Part shown: in pieces, positions 47,579 to 58,754 of the stretch
How the letters are laid out: the number at the start of each line of letters is the position of its first letter
Numbering within the stretch: position 1 is the stretch's first letter
Assembly: GCF_011397635.1 (NCBI RefSeq)
Contig: NC_064772.1
Location: forward strand, 16,135,035-16,199,034
Source: Epinephelus fuscoguttatus
Lineage: Eukaryota; Chordata; Actinopteri; Perciformes; Serranidae
Reading direction: 5' to 3'
Length of the DNA stretch: 64,000 nucleotides
Program-made: the position numbers and the translations under genes
The notes under the pieces: model-generated
Database searches by the model: none
What the model was told of the DNA's origin: nothing
Seen by the model: only the letters and a program-made list of their open reading frames with translations

Positions 47579-48229
47579 TGGCTGATGCCTGTGTGGATGC
47601 TGTTCAGTATCAAAGTAGCTTGAACACCAAAAAAATAAAATGCTGGAAAGCTAAAAAAAAATGCTTGCAATTTGTTTTTGTGTGTGTACTGCAATGAGAA
47701 AGATTAGATTATTGTTTTATGTGAACTACAGTGAGAAGGATTAAATTATCTGTCATCACTGCAGCATCAGGCAGGTACAGTCCTTCAAAGCTCACCACTA
47801 CGGAGCAGTTAATGATCTCAAAGTACAACCAGGTGTGTCATTCAGAGATGGCCGACTTTGAAGAGTCTAATAAGTAACCTCTGCCTATGTATCAAAGGAA
47901 CTATGACGCATCAAAGCACTAAACTACTACAGGGAAATATTAAAGAGACTGCTGACTGTAGAGGTTCAAATGTGTGCTCGTGCATATAAAATAAGAAAAT
48001 GAGGAGCTTAATAAAGATAAATCTCCCATCACAGATGGTGCAAACAGACAAAAACTACAGTCTCTACAGAGGTGAAGACCCTCTAATAAATGTCTCATTT
48101 CATCTTCTACAACTCCAAATTAAAATTACAAACATATGTTTGCATATGTTTTTAATTTAGTTCCTATCATGCTTTTAATTAGACTATATTGAATTTAACC
48201 AAAAACAATTCTCTGCAACACTATAATTT

Positions 48230-48357
48230 TTTTCATCATTAATATTTTATTGAACTTTTTCGCTTTTGCATAAACATAAACAGTGTCACCGAGTGTTAAT
48301 AAATCAAAAATATGCACAATAAAAACACAATAACAAAATAAAATAATAATAAGCAAA

Positions 48358-48445
<88 letters not shown>

Positions 48446-49070
48446 TTCCTACATAAATATGCAATACAATCTTCTCTGATTTCCAAACAAGCTCTGAGAC
48501 AATCAGAAGGTGTGCAACAGATCACCATGCACATGGCGTCTGATTCACTACAAGATACATCCACACCAGCTTCTCCACTTCGCCACGTATTTCTCCATCC
48601 TGTCCTCACAACTGAAAGAGATTTGTTCATATGATACAACTTTTGCCAACTCTGTGAACCATTCCTTAAAAGAAGGCTCACCTGGTTCCTCCAGTGTGTC
48701 ATTATAATTTGCTTTCCCACCACTATACTGGTCTGAGATAAGCCCTTGGCTCCACTGTGAGATGTCATTTGTGGGTCACTGAGAACATACAGCCTCAGGC
48801 AGTACTTGAAGTTAGTCCGGGTAAAGTTTTTTTATACGTTCATGAACCTTTATCCAATGGTTCTGAAACATGGGACATTCCCAGAGTAGTTGAAGACGTG
48901 TCCCTTCAGAACAGCAGAACTGGAGATGAAGCTTAGACAGTCTGGAGGGGGTCAAATAAAAACAATTAAGTATTTTAAATTGGATTAATCTACATATAGT
49001 GTAATTTAACAAATTTTTCTTATCGGCACTCAGCCTAGTGTAACCCACTTTTGAAGGAGTGTTTGTAAAT
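48230..49070 (-). mobile_element. L1-like LINE 3' fragment
   Basis: Minus strand reads YTICRLIQFKILNCFYLTPS, then LSKLHLQFCCSEGTRLQLLW and ECPMFQNHWIKVHERI, followed by GKQIIMTHWRNQ. This is the cysteine-containing C-terminal segment of L1-clade ORF2 (C..C..G...H..W.CP..). It is broken by frameshifts and a microsatellite. Confidence 0.7.
48361..48446. repeat. Composite microsatellite A(n)-(TA)n-(CA)n
   Basis: About 28 A, then about 15 TA units, then about 12 CA units, with no interruptions. Confidence 0.97.
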
Positions 49071-49147
49071 CAAAGTAACTTCCTAATTAACGTCTCTTTT
49101 CATTTATTGTTTAGCCCTGTTATCGTTCCATCTACCAATGACAATAA

Positions 49148-49500
49148 TCAGTGGTGGAAGTATTCAGATCCTTTATAGAAGTAAAAGTAGCAATACCAGA
49201 CTGTAAAAATATTCCGTTACAAGTAAAAGTACTGCAGTGGAAATAGTAACTTTAAGTACATTTTATTGATACTGCTTATTATAATCAATATTATCAGCAA
49301 AATGTACTTAATGTCTCAAAAGTAAAAGTTCTCAAAATGCTAAAAAAAAAAAAAAAAAAGCAGTTTTTCTGGGCTGATTTTAACAGTTTCGTATATTGTT
49401 GAGTAGTTTAATTTATTTTATGCACAAAAGCAAATAATCTAAAACAGTTTCATTTTTATTATTGTTTTATAAGTTCGTCAGTGGTGAAAAAGTATTAAGA
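49148..49500. repeat. Interspersed repeat with agtggtggaagtattcagat start
   Basis: Shares the aagtaaaagtagcaata core and flanking order with 51550-51800. A common fish repeat type. No coding potential. Confidence 0.6.
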
Positions 49501-49507
49501 TCTTTTA

Positions 49508-49640
49508 ATTAAAGGTCCAGTGTGAAGGATTTAGTGACATCTGGTGGACAGGTTGTGGAACTGAAACTTCTCCCGTGTGCCGCGCATGCAGGAGAACTAC
49601 GGTGGCTGATGTGACAATGCAAAAACACAACAACGTGACA
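49508..49640 (+). repeat. Fragment of TTAAAGGTCCAGTGTG repeat family
   Basis: Starts ttaaaggtccagtgtgaagg and continues with gtgacatctggtgg, like the 54.7 and 58.4 kb copies. Confidence 0.65.
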
Positions 49641-50719
49641 ACACAAAAACACGAAAAATGCTTTCGCTAGTTTAAATCATAGAGTCATAAAATTGTCACT
49701 AATATATTGTACAAACCTTTGATGGAAACATGATTATGATGCACTACTTCTCTAAAATCTAATATGTTCATATCTTGTGTCAAGCCAAACCTAACACTTA
49801 GCCTTGCCCTCTTAACCCAACCTTTACTAATCCTGACTAGCATTTCTTTCAACCTCAACTATTTTTTTCAAACATTTGTTAACCCAATTAAATGTATTTA
49901 ATGAATTTTGGACTTAAGGATTTTTTTTATATCTCAGTTAAATGTGTTAAGTGAAATTTGGTGGGGCAGAATTAAGGGAGGATGTGCGAGGGAGGGGGTT
50001 GTTGTGGTAGAGAGAAAAGACAGCTGCATATTGTATGAATTGGACGGACATTATTTATTTATTAACCTTTATTTAACCAGGAAGATCCCATTGAGATTAA
50101 CAACCTCTTTTTCAAGGGAGACCTGGCCAAGATAGGCATCAGAATTTAAGTTCAACAGAAATGTACATGTAGTCTTAATTTATTGGAATGAACAGAAAAA
50201 TAAAAATGGGCATGTTAAATTATATCAAAGTATGAAATACATTGTGCAATAGATATGCTTACACAAGCCTATATTAGTGATAAGATGTCCTGTCCCAATC
50301 ACCCTTAATTCAACCTACTTAGTAAATGTAAGTAAGTTAATGTAGGCTAGTTAGTTACATTAAAACAACAGCAGTAATACCTTGACAGTGATAAACCCTC
50401 ATATTAAAGAATTACATATATCCAAATTGATCCCTAAAGTGACTCAGGGGTCAAAGTGCAGGGTCAGACGGCTCATTAGCGCCCTCTAGAGCTTATTTGA
50501 GGTTTAATTTAGCGTCTTGCTCAAAGATACGTCGGTAGAGTGAATGAATAGCGGACAGCCGGTTCTACCTGACCGGTTTCCAAAGGTGAGGGGAGCTAAT
50601 TAAGGCCACGGCGAGACCACAGGGTGACACATATTAATAGGCTGGGTCAGTTGTAATCCGGTGGAAATCACTGTTAAAACAGGCCAGCGGGTCTGCGCTG
50701 ACCGGGCGGGTCTATGTAC

Positions 50720-50943
50720 AGTTAGGGGAGGAAGCATAGGGAGGAAGGTGTGCAGCTTTCCCCTCCGCGCTCAGAGGTGCAACAAACCGAGCTCCCCTCT
50801 CGTTTGACGGCCACAATGACGCTCAATAACTAACCCGGAAACAGCAACAGCAAATCGCTTTTCTTCTTCTTTCAGCCCGTACCGCTGCTTCTCTAGCGTG
50901 GTGTCCAGACGTCGACTCCAGTGTTTTCTCTACGAGCATCAAG
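50720..50943 (+). other. Non-coding first exon, probably of cyrib (fam49b)
   Basis: GC-rich sequence ending CATCAAG|GTAAAA, a good 5' splice site at 50944. There is no long open frame, only a five-codon upstream ORF at 50816-50833 (MTLNN then TAA). The 5' limit is approximate. In human, CYRIB lies directly downstream of ASAP1 on the same strand and starts with non-coding exons before a long intron, which fits the 13 kb that follow. The gene name rests on synteny only; no coding exon of it is in the window. CYRIB binds active Rac1 and restrains the WAVE complex. Confidence 0.5.
50871..50875 (+). promoter_or_regulatory. Internal splice-acceptor-like site in the 5' exon
   Basis: CTAAC branch-point consensus at 50830-50834, a run of TTCTTCTTCTTT and a CAG ending at 50875. 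These are in the order and spacing of a real 3' splice site. The exon may therefore begin at 50876 in transcripts from a more distal start. Confidence 0.35.
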
Positions 50944-51549
50944 GTAAAAAACTGAATTAATTACCACTTTATCTCGCCTTTTTCTGCCTCCTAAACTAAC
51001 CGCTTTCACCGTCCACCGGTTGCCATTCAGCCCGGCTTGTTTTAAGTGTTAAATTTTGTTCCTCGGAGGCAAAAATTAATGATGAATCATTAACGTGTGC
51101 GGCGAAAATTAACCCCACGTATCGTGAAGTTACTATGAAATTCAAACAGTGGGGAATATGAGCTTGTGTTTTTAACTTACACCCTTTAAGCCCCGTTAAC
51201 TTCCCCTTTTCAGAACAACGGTCTCAAGGTAGACGTTAGGCGACACCGCTAGCTTGGTTCTCCCTTTATTTGGCCACAGGCAGTGAATGTTACATGCTTG
51301 ACCCATATATTACCAGGTTTATCACATGTGTTTGGCCTCGTCTACATTGTGGAGACAGTTAATGTGCTCAGTTATCAACTAACCGTATGGCTCGGATTAA
51401 GACTGCTCGCTTACAGGCAGAAAGTGATGCATCATTAAAGCTGCATTAAAGGAAATGCACACACTGACAGCTGGTTACAGCTGGTTTGTCTTTGATGATT
51501 TACATGTTCATCAATGCATCATTGGAAAAATTGTCACAGGTTTCCAAAC

Positions 51550-51960
51550 TGTGGTGTTGGCAGTGGTGGAAGAAGTGCCATCAGGTCTTTTATTTAAGTA
51601 AAAGTAGAAATACTCTTGAAAAAATACTCCTGAAGTCCTGAATTCAACTTCATGCATGAGAAAAAGTACAGAAGTTTTATCAGGACATTTACTTAAGCAA
51701 AAATAGCAATGCTGTATTATAGAAATACTCCTGAAGTCCTAAATTCAGAATCTTGCATGACTTAGCAAAATATAACACTATTATATTATAGGATTATAAT
51801 GATTATGAATGATGCACTAAGATTGTTTTAAGAACTGTTTTATATACTGTTGGATAGTTTAATTCACTATATAATAAGATATCGGGTTACATATACTCAT
51901 GTTAGATTGATAGATTAAAATCTCAAGCAGCAAAATAGCTAGTGCCAACAGTTGTCAAAC
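51550..51960. repeat. Interspersed repeat, same family as 49.15 kb
   Basis: cagtggtggaagaagtgcca, then ttatttaagtaaaagtagaaa and a second internal aatactcctgaagtcct repeat. Two internal near-copies suggest a tandem duplication inside the element. Confidence 0.6.
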
Positions 51961-54532
51961 AAATACAGAGGTGGGAAAAGTGCAATATTTCCTTTTGAAA
52001 TGTTGCATAAAATTGCATGAAATTGAAATGCTAAAGAAAATGTGCTTCAGATTTGTGCTTAACTACAGTGTTCTGGAAGCTTCCCAGAGTCCACAGATAC
52101 AGATAAACCTGTCACTGTTATTTCATTTGAAAGTATTTCACCAAGTGGAGTTGGTCGCTTTAAAGTTTTCTCTTTGCATCGGTTTTCTGCATAACTCGGC
52201 TCTAGCATGATGGAAGTATATGTCGTTTCCTTTCCGCCCAGTCTCTGCAAAGGTCTTGAAAGTGGAAGTGAAACGTCCCAGAAAGCCGGATTTGATGGCA
52301 CGTTGGGCAAGTTAAACTCTGTTGTGGTTGTGATGCAACGTCTTTTGTCTCAGAACTCTCACGGTCTCTGCTTGTGCAAATTGGGCCAGTTTCACTACAC
52401 TTAGGCTAGTTAGACATGAGTATGGAGACTCATACAAGAGTTTAAAGATATGTTACCTCCTCATGTCACAAAAATAAACAAGCTTTACAGGCATGTCTGT
52501 TAAGTGTATGGTTTTGCGGAGAAAATACTGCAGGTGCTCTGCTATAAATGATGTGCTGCATTTATTTGTGTAAGGAAAGATGGGTTTACTGCCAGCCAGT
52601 GTAAAAAGGTCTCCGTCTGTCATGGCAAACCCAGTTTTGCTGTGTGAAATGACATGCCTCCAGGTTATTTGCCTTGTCCTCTTTTGCAGTTTGTCCTCCT
52701 TATATCTGCCACTGCACATTTTGCAAGAAGGATGTGTCACCTTGCTCCATATTCTTTAACAGATGGACCCAAATGTATGCTCTCATAGTTTGAGTCAGTG
52801 TAGATGTGTAAATGTGGGCTGGAAAAGACATGACAATACCTGACTTGTGCCACAGTTGTACGACTTTTTAGACATGGTACAACTTGTTGTGCCATGCCTC
52901 ATACTCTGTCTGCAGTGGTGTGAACAGATAGACGGAGTGATTATCAAGGAGTTCAAAGCTCAGTTATCGCAGGGCTGATTCTTCCTTATTTTGCTTGTAG
53001 AAGTTGCAGCAGCAGTTACAAAGATTGCAAAAGTGAGGGCACCACTTGCAACAAGAAAGTGAGATCTGGTGTTAGGTAAACAAGTGGAGCTTTTTCTCAC
53101 AACCTTGGCATGTGGCACAAGTGTGAAATGAGAATAGGCTCATTTGGCACAATATAGTCCCTCATAAACGCCGGTTTAATTCAGGTAGAGGCATGCAGGT
53201 GCACTAAGTCATGAACCATTCTGAGACACGTATTGGATAATGCAGCAATATTATTATGCAATGCAAACAGTAGCAGCCCTCCCAAATAGGATTTAGCTTT
53301 TAAATGTTACTGTTTAGTCAAAATCTCGCTGTAATCTGGTGATACAGCTTTTGACTCTGTCTTTGTCTATGTAAGGACACTGTTGACATTAGATAAGACT
53401 TTTGTCAGTGCTTTACATCAGTGTTTGCATTATGGGTGCTTGAATAACAATAGGGGCAGAGATGTGTCGAGTATGATTGAAATAGTCTCTCATTGTGCGT
53501 ACGTAATGAACATAATGAACTCTGTTAACCCCTGAGGAAGCCCGTGTAAGAGGATTTTCCACATACTTTCTCAAGCAAATGTATTTTCTAGCTCGGACAA
53601 CTGTACATACTGTAGCTGGGGTGATAACACAAGGGCAGAGTCAGTGTAATGGTTGTTAATTTGAATTATTAATCGTTTTTCCAGGAGTCCTCCCAAGGAC
53701 CTTCAGGGCAGAGCAGCTCAGACAAACTGATCTATATTTTATCATTTTAGAGGAAATATTTTGTTTATTATTCTGTAAACTGTCTACACATTAAAGAAGA
53801 AAACAGTGGTGAGATTAAGATCTGTTATTGCAATAAATTTTTTGGATATTATGTTATTAGGAATAAATTGATGGCTTCATTGGAATGCTACAAAGTCGCC
53901 AAAGGGTCCAGACCCCTTTGAACACACCCAGTGTCACTGAGCTGCCGGCTGCAGGTTGGGTTACTGCAGTTATTCTTGGTATGAGCTTCACTGTCGACTC
54001 CTGCTGACAGTCAGACTATTTATTGTATTTCCGGCTGCAAGTGCATCCACTCATGCTAAACGTCTCGTCTAGTTGACTCATTGTTGCAACAGTTAATGTA
54101 CCATTGTGTGGTTGTGCTGTACTGTTGTGACATTTCTGGCAGCAGACGTGCGTTTGTTTACTATACAGTGACTGAAAGACTTAAATACTTTTCATACTAT
54201 CAGCTGCATGTCGCCTTTTGTCTTAAAATGGAAAAGTATTCGCCATAGTGAGAGTGTATGAACCACTTACAGTAACTTCCTCTTTTTATTTAGTGGTTAC
54301 GTAGGCTGTTTTTGTTTTTGTGCTCTATGGTGGGAGGATACAGAAGCATGAGCACTTGTGCAATGTAGTAAAATGCAATCACCAGCAGCTTCAGAAAACA
54401 ACCACAGGCTTAAACCAACACCTCTGAGACAGTCGCCACCACAACTATATTTGATTTAGAAATCTGTTTGAATCATATTGTTAGTGTTAACATTATTGTG
54501 TCTACCCCGCCTGTATTCCACACACTACAGGC

Positions 54533-56180
54533 AGCTATAGACTGTATAAAATAATGGGCGAAGCCACAGTGACATCACCCGTTGGTATGTGGACTCCCGT
54601 CTTGAAGCCTTGAGTTTGGCATTTTGGCCGTCACCATCTTCCTTTTTAAAGAAGTAACCATATGTTGGAGAGAGGGTGGGGCTAACCCTAACGCTAGCTT
54701 TTAGTTTAGTTTGCATGATGCATTTACAGCTATAGTTTAGGGAGCAGTGTGTAAGATTCAGGGGGATTTAGTGGCATCTAGTGGTGAGGGTTGCAGACTG
54801 CAACTAGCTGAAACATCTCCAGGTTAGAATTTTTTCAGTGTTTATTGTTCAGGGGATTTTTACCAGAAGCCAAATTATCCACAGAGCCCTCTTCAAACAA
54901 ACAAATGGACCAGGTGATTTAAACAGGTAAAAACACAGAATAACCCAGTTTCACAGTACAAATCAGTGTTTCTCTTACGCTGTCCTGCATGTCGCAGATG
55001 GTCCGCTAACCCAGCACCAGCTAATGTGTGCTCACCTTTTTCTTGATCCAGATGTTTTGCAGGTTTTTACTGGGAGGCAAATTATCCACAAAGGTCTCTT
55101 CCTCTCCAAAACAAATAGACCCGAGGAGTTAAACTGGTAAAAACACTGAATAAAGCAGTTTCACGTTACACAGTGTTTGTCCGATGCTCTGATTGTTTTT
55201 CTCTGCTAACTTAAGATCCAGACATTCAGGAGATATTAACAGGGAGCCGAATTATTCCAAGAGGCCTCCTCCTCTCCAAAACAAACAGACTGGTGACTGA
55301 TGAATTTAAACTGGTAAAAAATACTTTGTAAAGAAGTTTTACATTAATAAATCAGTGTTTTTTCCGACATTACTCATCACGGAGGGACTACTTACCAAAG
55401 TAGCCAACGCAATAGCGTAAATGGCCCTATCTAGAGCCAGTATTGGTTTTTCTGTTCTGGGCTACTGCAGAAACATGGCACTGCAGTATGGTGATCTCTG
55501 TGGGCGAGGACCTGCTTCCTGAGTTGATATAAATTGCTCATTCTAAGGTAATGAAAACACAACCATTCTTATTTTCAGGTGATTATAAACTTAAGAAAAT
55601 ATTCTTATTCTGTGATATTTCTGCCAATATATCCCAGTAAATCCTACACACTGGACCTTCAACTGTGATAACAGCAGGCTTGAGACCATTATATATAAAA
55701 AATGTACATTGAACTCCTTTTGGAACAACCAAATGCTGAACTTTTTTAGGCGACCAAAACAATACAGTTAACTCTGAATCTGGGATCACGGCATGGCAAT
55801 GTTACACAACCAGTGTAGTCACCATGGTAGCAGCTTGTTGTCAGATGGCACCCGCCTGTTAGTCAAAGTAGTCACGCCCTTAATTATGCATAACTGTAAG
55901 CCTTAATAATATTTTTAACAGTTGAGTTATATAAAACTTCACCCTCGTACAGTTGTCATGAAAGGAGAAATTAGCTTTAGAAACCAGAACTTCTTTTTTG
56001 TACCAGGCTGTAAATGTTTATTTCTGCTGTAAAGTTGCATTTTAACATGGGGGTCTATGAGGATATACTCGGTCTTGGAGCCAGCCTCAAGTGGCCATTA
56101 GAGGAACTGCAGTTTTTGGCACTTCTGCGTTGGCTTCATTTTTCAGCCCTGGAGGTTTCCACTTGCAGGCAGCATTGCGA
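54533..56180 (+). repeat. Repeat (family A) split by inserted repeat (family B)
   Basis: 54533-54690 (actgtataaaataatgggcg) and about 55790-56180 (cacgcccttaattatgcata) match in order the continuous copy at 61400-61830. Between them sits the TTAA-type repeat 54735-55662. Confidence 0.65.
54735..55662 (+). repeat. Family B repeat with three internal tandem units
   Basis: Starts agcagtgtgtaagattcagg and ends with tcctacacactggacc, inverted partners. The interior has three diverged copies (about 54846, 55058 and 55226) of a unit with aaattatccacaaaggtctc and ttaaactggtaaaaacactg. Confidence 0.7.
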
Positions 56181-58383
56181 GGTCAGGTGCTGCTGTCTGA
56201 GCTTCATGCAGAGTGGAGCTGAATTGACCCCTTTCTGTGGCATAATACTGTTTGTTCAGTTATTTGGATTAACTTCCTCTAACTGATTATGCCTGTTCAG
56301 CATTCTGCTCTAACACCATTATCATGACACGGCTTAATGCTGGAGAGTTAGCGACTTCAGCATCATTTAATTCGTACAGTGCTTTCTATTGTTGGTTTTA
56401 GAGGCACTTCACTAACAATTACAGTACTTTGTTTGGTGTTTGGAATTGTTCTATTTGACAATTAATACATCCACACATCTGTGCTATAGGAGTAATCTCA
56501 TTCGCCTCTTGAGTACACATACTCCCCCTTCCATTGCTATTGCATGTCTGCTCTTGTCCATAAGCAGATCATGAAATGATGACATGTATGAGTCAGTCAG
56601 TAGGAAAGGCTGACTGTGCCCCCCTTTTTAAAGTAGGTCTGCGTGTTTCTGCACACAGCTGAATTATTGGAGAGCTGATATCACACACGATGTCACCGTC
56701 TACTTTAAAAGTTGAAAAATGACTGCATGCTTTTATTAACCTTATGAAGAGCCCCTGCTGCTCTGAGATTCATTTAATAGTTTGTTGATTAACACATGCC
56801 GACTGTTTTGCTGTTAAACAAGCAGAGAAAGAATGTCTGTAGCAGCCGAGGTCCTAGCTGTGGTGATTTGTGTTTGCAGCCTTTGGCAGTGGCGAGTAAT
56901 GTACTTTTGATGTGTGTCTCTGATGTGTATGAGTCAGTATGTGTGCCAGTTTCTGATCTGCAGCGCTGGCTGTGCTGGTAGGCTCGAGCATTCCTCTCAA
57001 CTTTCTCACTTCCGTCCTGTGATGTTGGCTTATCTGAAGCCCTGAGCTCGAATATAATGAGAAGAGAGAGCAGTCTCTGTTTTTGTCCTGCAGGCAGTCC
57101 ATCCAAAGGACTCTAGCAGGATGCTTTCATTTGTTGCTCACCGTATGCAGCAGCAGCATCTTCAGAGTAAATGTGATACAAAAGCAAAGTGGACTTTGCA
57201 TAGATGATCTCAACATGACGTTATGTATAACCCACTCAAAAGGAAATAAAGGTCTGTGTGCCCCTACCCCCACACCTTCACACATGCACAGAAAAACCCC
57301 TCAGGCTCAGATCTGAGAAAATCTACAGAGAAAACATCGGAGATCAGGATCCGTTGATTTTCTCTTTTGACTGCAGTTAAATAATTTTTCAATTGTCCTG
57401 CTGTCTTACAAAAATACAATAATTTGATGACGATTTTATTATGTCAAACCAGGCAGGCATGAGATCCTCATGTGGCCGCCTACACATCAGTGGACACACA
57501 GAGCAGGGGTGTTGCCACAGATGGCAGATCAGCATGTTAGAAATTCAGCTTTTGCATGAAACTGTTGCCGTGCCTGCTGCCCCCGTACCAAACCTCCACC
57601 CTCACATGGTGATAAGACTGTCAGACAAACCTGTCCTACTTTTTACCCCAACTGCCTGTGCATTAATTAAACTGTCTAGATTTAGGAAAGGATGGATGAA
57701 AAAATGTCAAAAGACTACTTATTTTTAGCTCCATATTTAATAATATGTATCATAATGATGCATGTTGTTCTGTTTTATCATGAGAACATTGCTCTTATAG
57801 TCAAAGCTGCAGAAACCTGGACCAAAGGAGGAGAACTTCCTACTAACAGCCAAAAATGTTCATTTTATATTGTTTATACAGCACACAGGGCTCTTTATAT
57901 GGGGTTTTATTTTGCAGAAGAAAATGAGAAGCAATTTCAGTGTTGATATAGAAATAAAGATTGCATTATTTAAGATATTTGCATGGTAATTGCATTACAT
58001 GGTGTAAACCAGTTTTGACTCTAGCTGAGATGCACAAGCCCTCAGCAAGTCATCTGTTGTGACATTTTGGTTAGGGAATCTCCCGGTCCATGTAACTGAT
58101 CTGTGGAGGTTTCTCCTAATGAAATGATTTTCCACAGAGGCTCGGCCGTGCTCTGTGGGCTTCAGAGACTCAGTCGATAATATCCCTCCTCAGCCCCTCA
58201 GCTCTGGCTCACCAATAGAGACAGGGGAATATAAGTTGTCATGGCAACTTATGTTGGAAGTTTTACTCAGTGGTACTGATATACCGCAACAACCTGTTGA
58301 ATTTAGGCTGTATCCCAGTGTCACTTGCTTCAGTTTGGTTTCCTTTAAAAAAAGTAGTTGATCTACTAACTGTGTAGCCTACA

Positions 58384-58754
58384 TTAAAGGTCCAGTGTGT
58401 AGGATTAGGGGAATATATTGGCAGAAATGGAATATATATGTATGTATAATCACCTCAACGTAAGATTTTCTTACGTGTTTTCTTTACTCTCTGTATATGG
58501 AGCGGCCATGCTGAACAGTGTCGGAAAAATACTGATTTGCAACATGAAACTGCTTTATTCTGTGTTTTTACCTGTTTTCATCACCTTGTCTATTTGCTTC
58601 GTAGAGGAAGACACCTCTGTGGATAATTAGGCTTACAGTAATAACCTCCTGAACAATGAACACTGAAGGAATCCTAACTGGGAGAAGTTTCAGCTGGTTG
58701 CAGTCTGCAGTTCTCACCGCTAGATATCACTAGTCCTACTAACTATTCTTTTAA
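58384..58754 (-). repeat. Family B repeat, reverse orientation, TTAA at both ends
   Basis: TTAA at 58384-58387 and 58751-58754. Begins AAGGTCCAGTGTGTAGGATT. Contains in reverse complement the same unit as 12960 and 54846, once only. TTAA flanks suggest a Kolobok or piggyBac-type MITE. Confidence 0.65.

Larger units (their letters stand above)
47600..50500. other. Intergenic region between the eEF1A-like gene and the CpG promoter
   Basis: AT-rich. Contains an L1-like LINE tail, a composite microsatellite and common fish repeats (49148-49500, 49508-49640). No gene seen. Confidence 0.65.
50500..51130 (+). promoter_or_regulatory. CpG-rich promoter of a downstream gene
   Basis: CpG dinucleotides are much denser here than in the flanks. 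A GC box GGGCGGG sits at 50704-50710. The island surrounds a first exon ending in a consensus donor, as in a TATA-less housekeeping promoter. Orientation is taken from the donor. Confidence 0.65.

Noticed and set aside
48361..48768. 135-codon minus-strand frame as a host gene
   Set aside because: Ends in microsatellite-encoded repeats; the N-terminal part fits the degraded L1-like tail.
56014..56286. 90-codon plus-strand frame
   Set aside because: Lies in a family A repeat copy also present at 61.7 kb with stops; not a gene.
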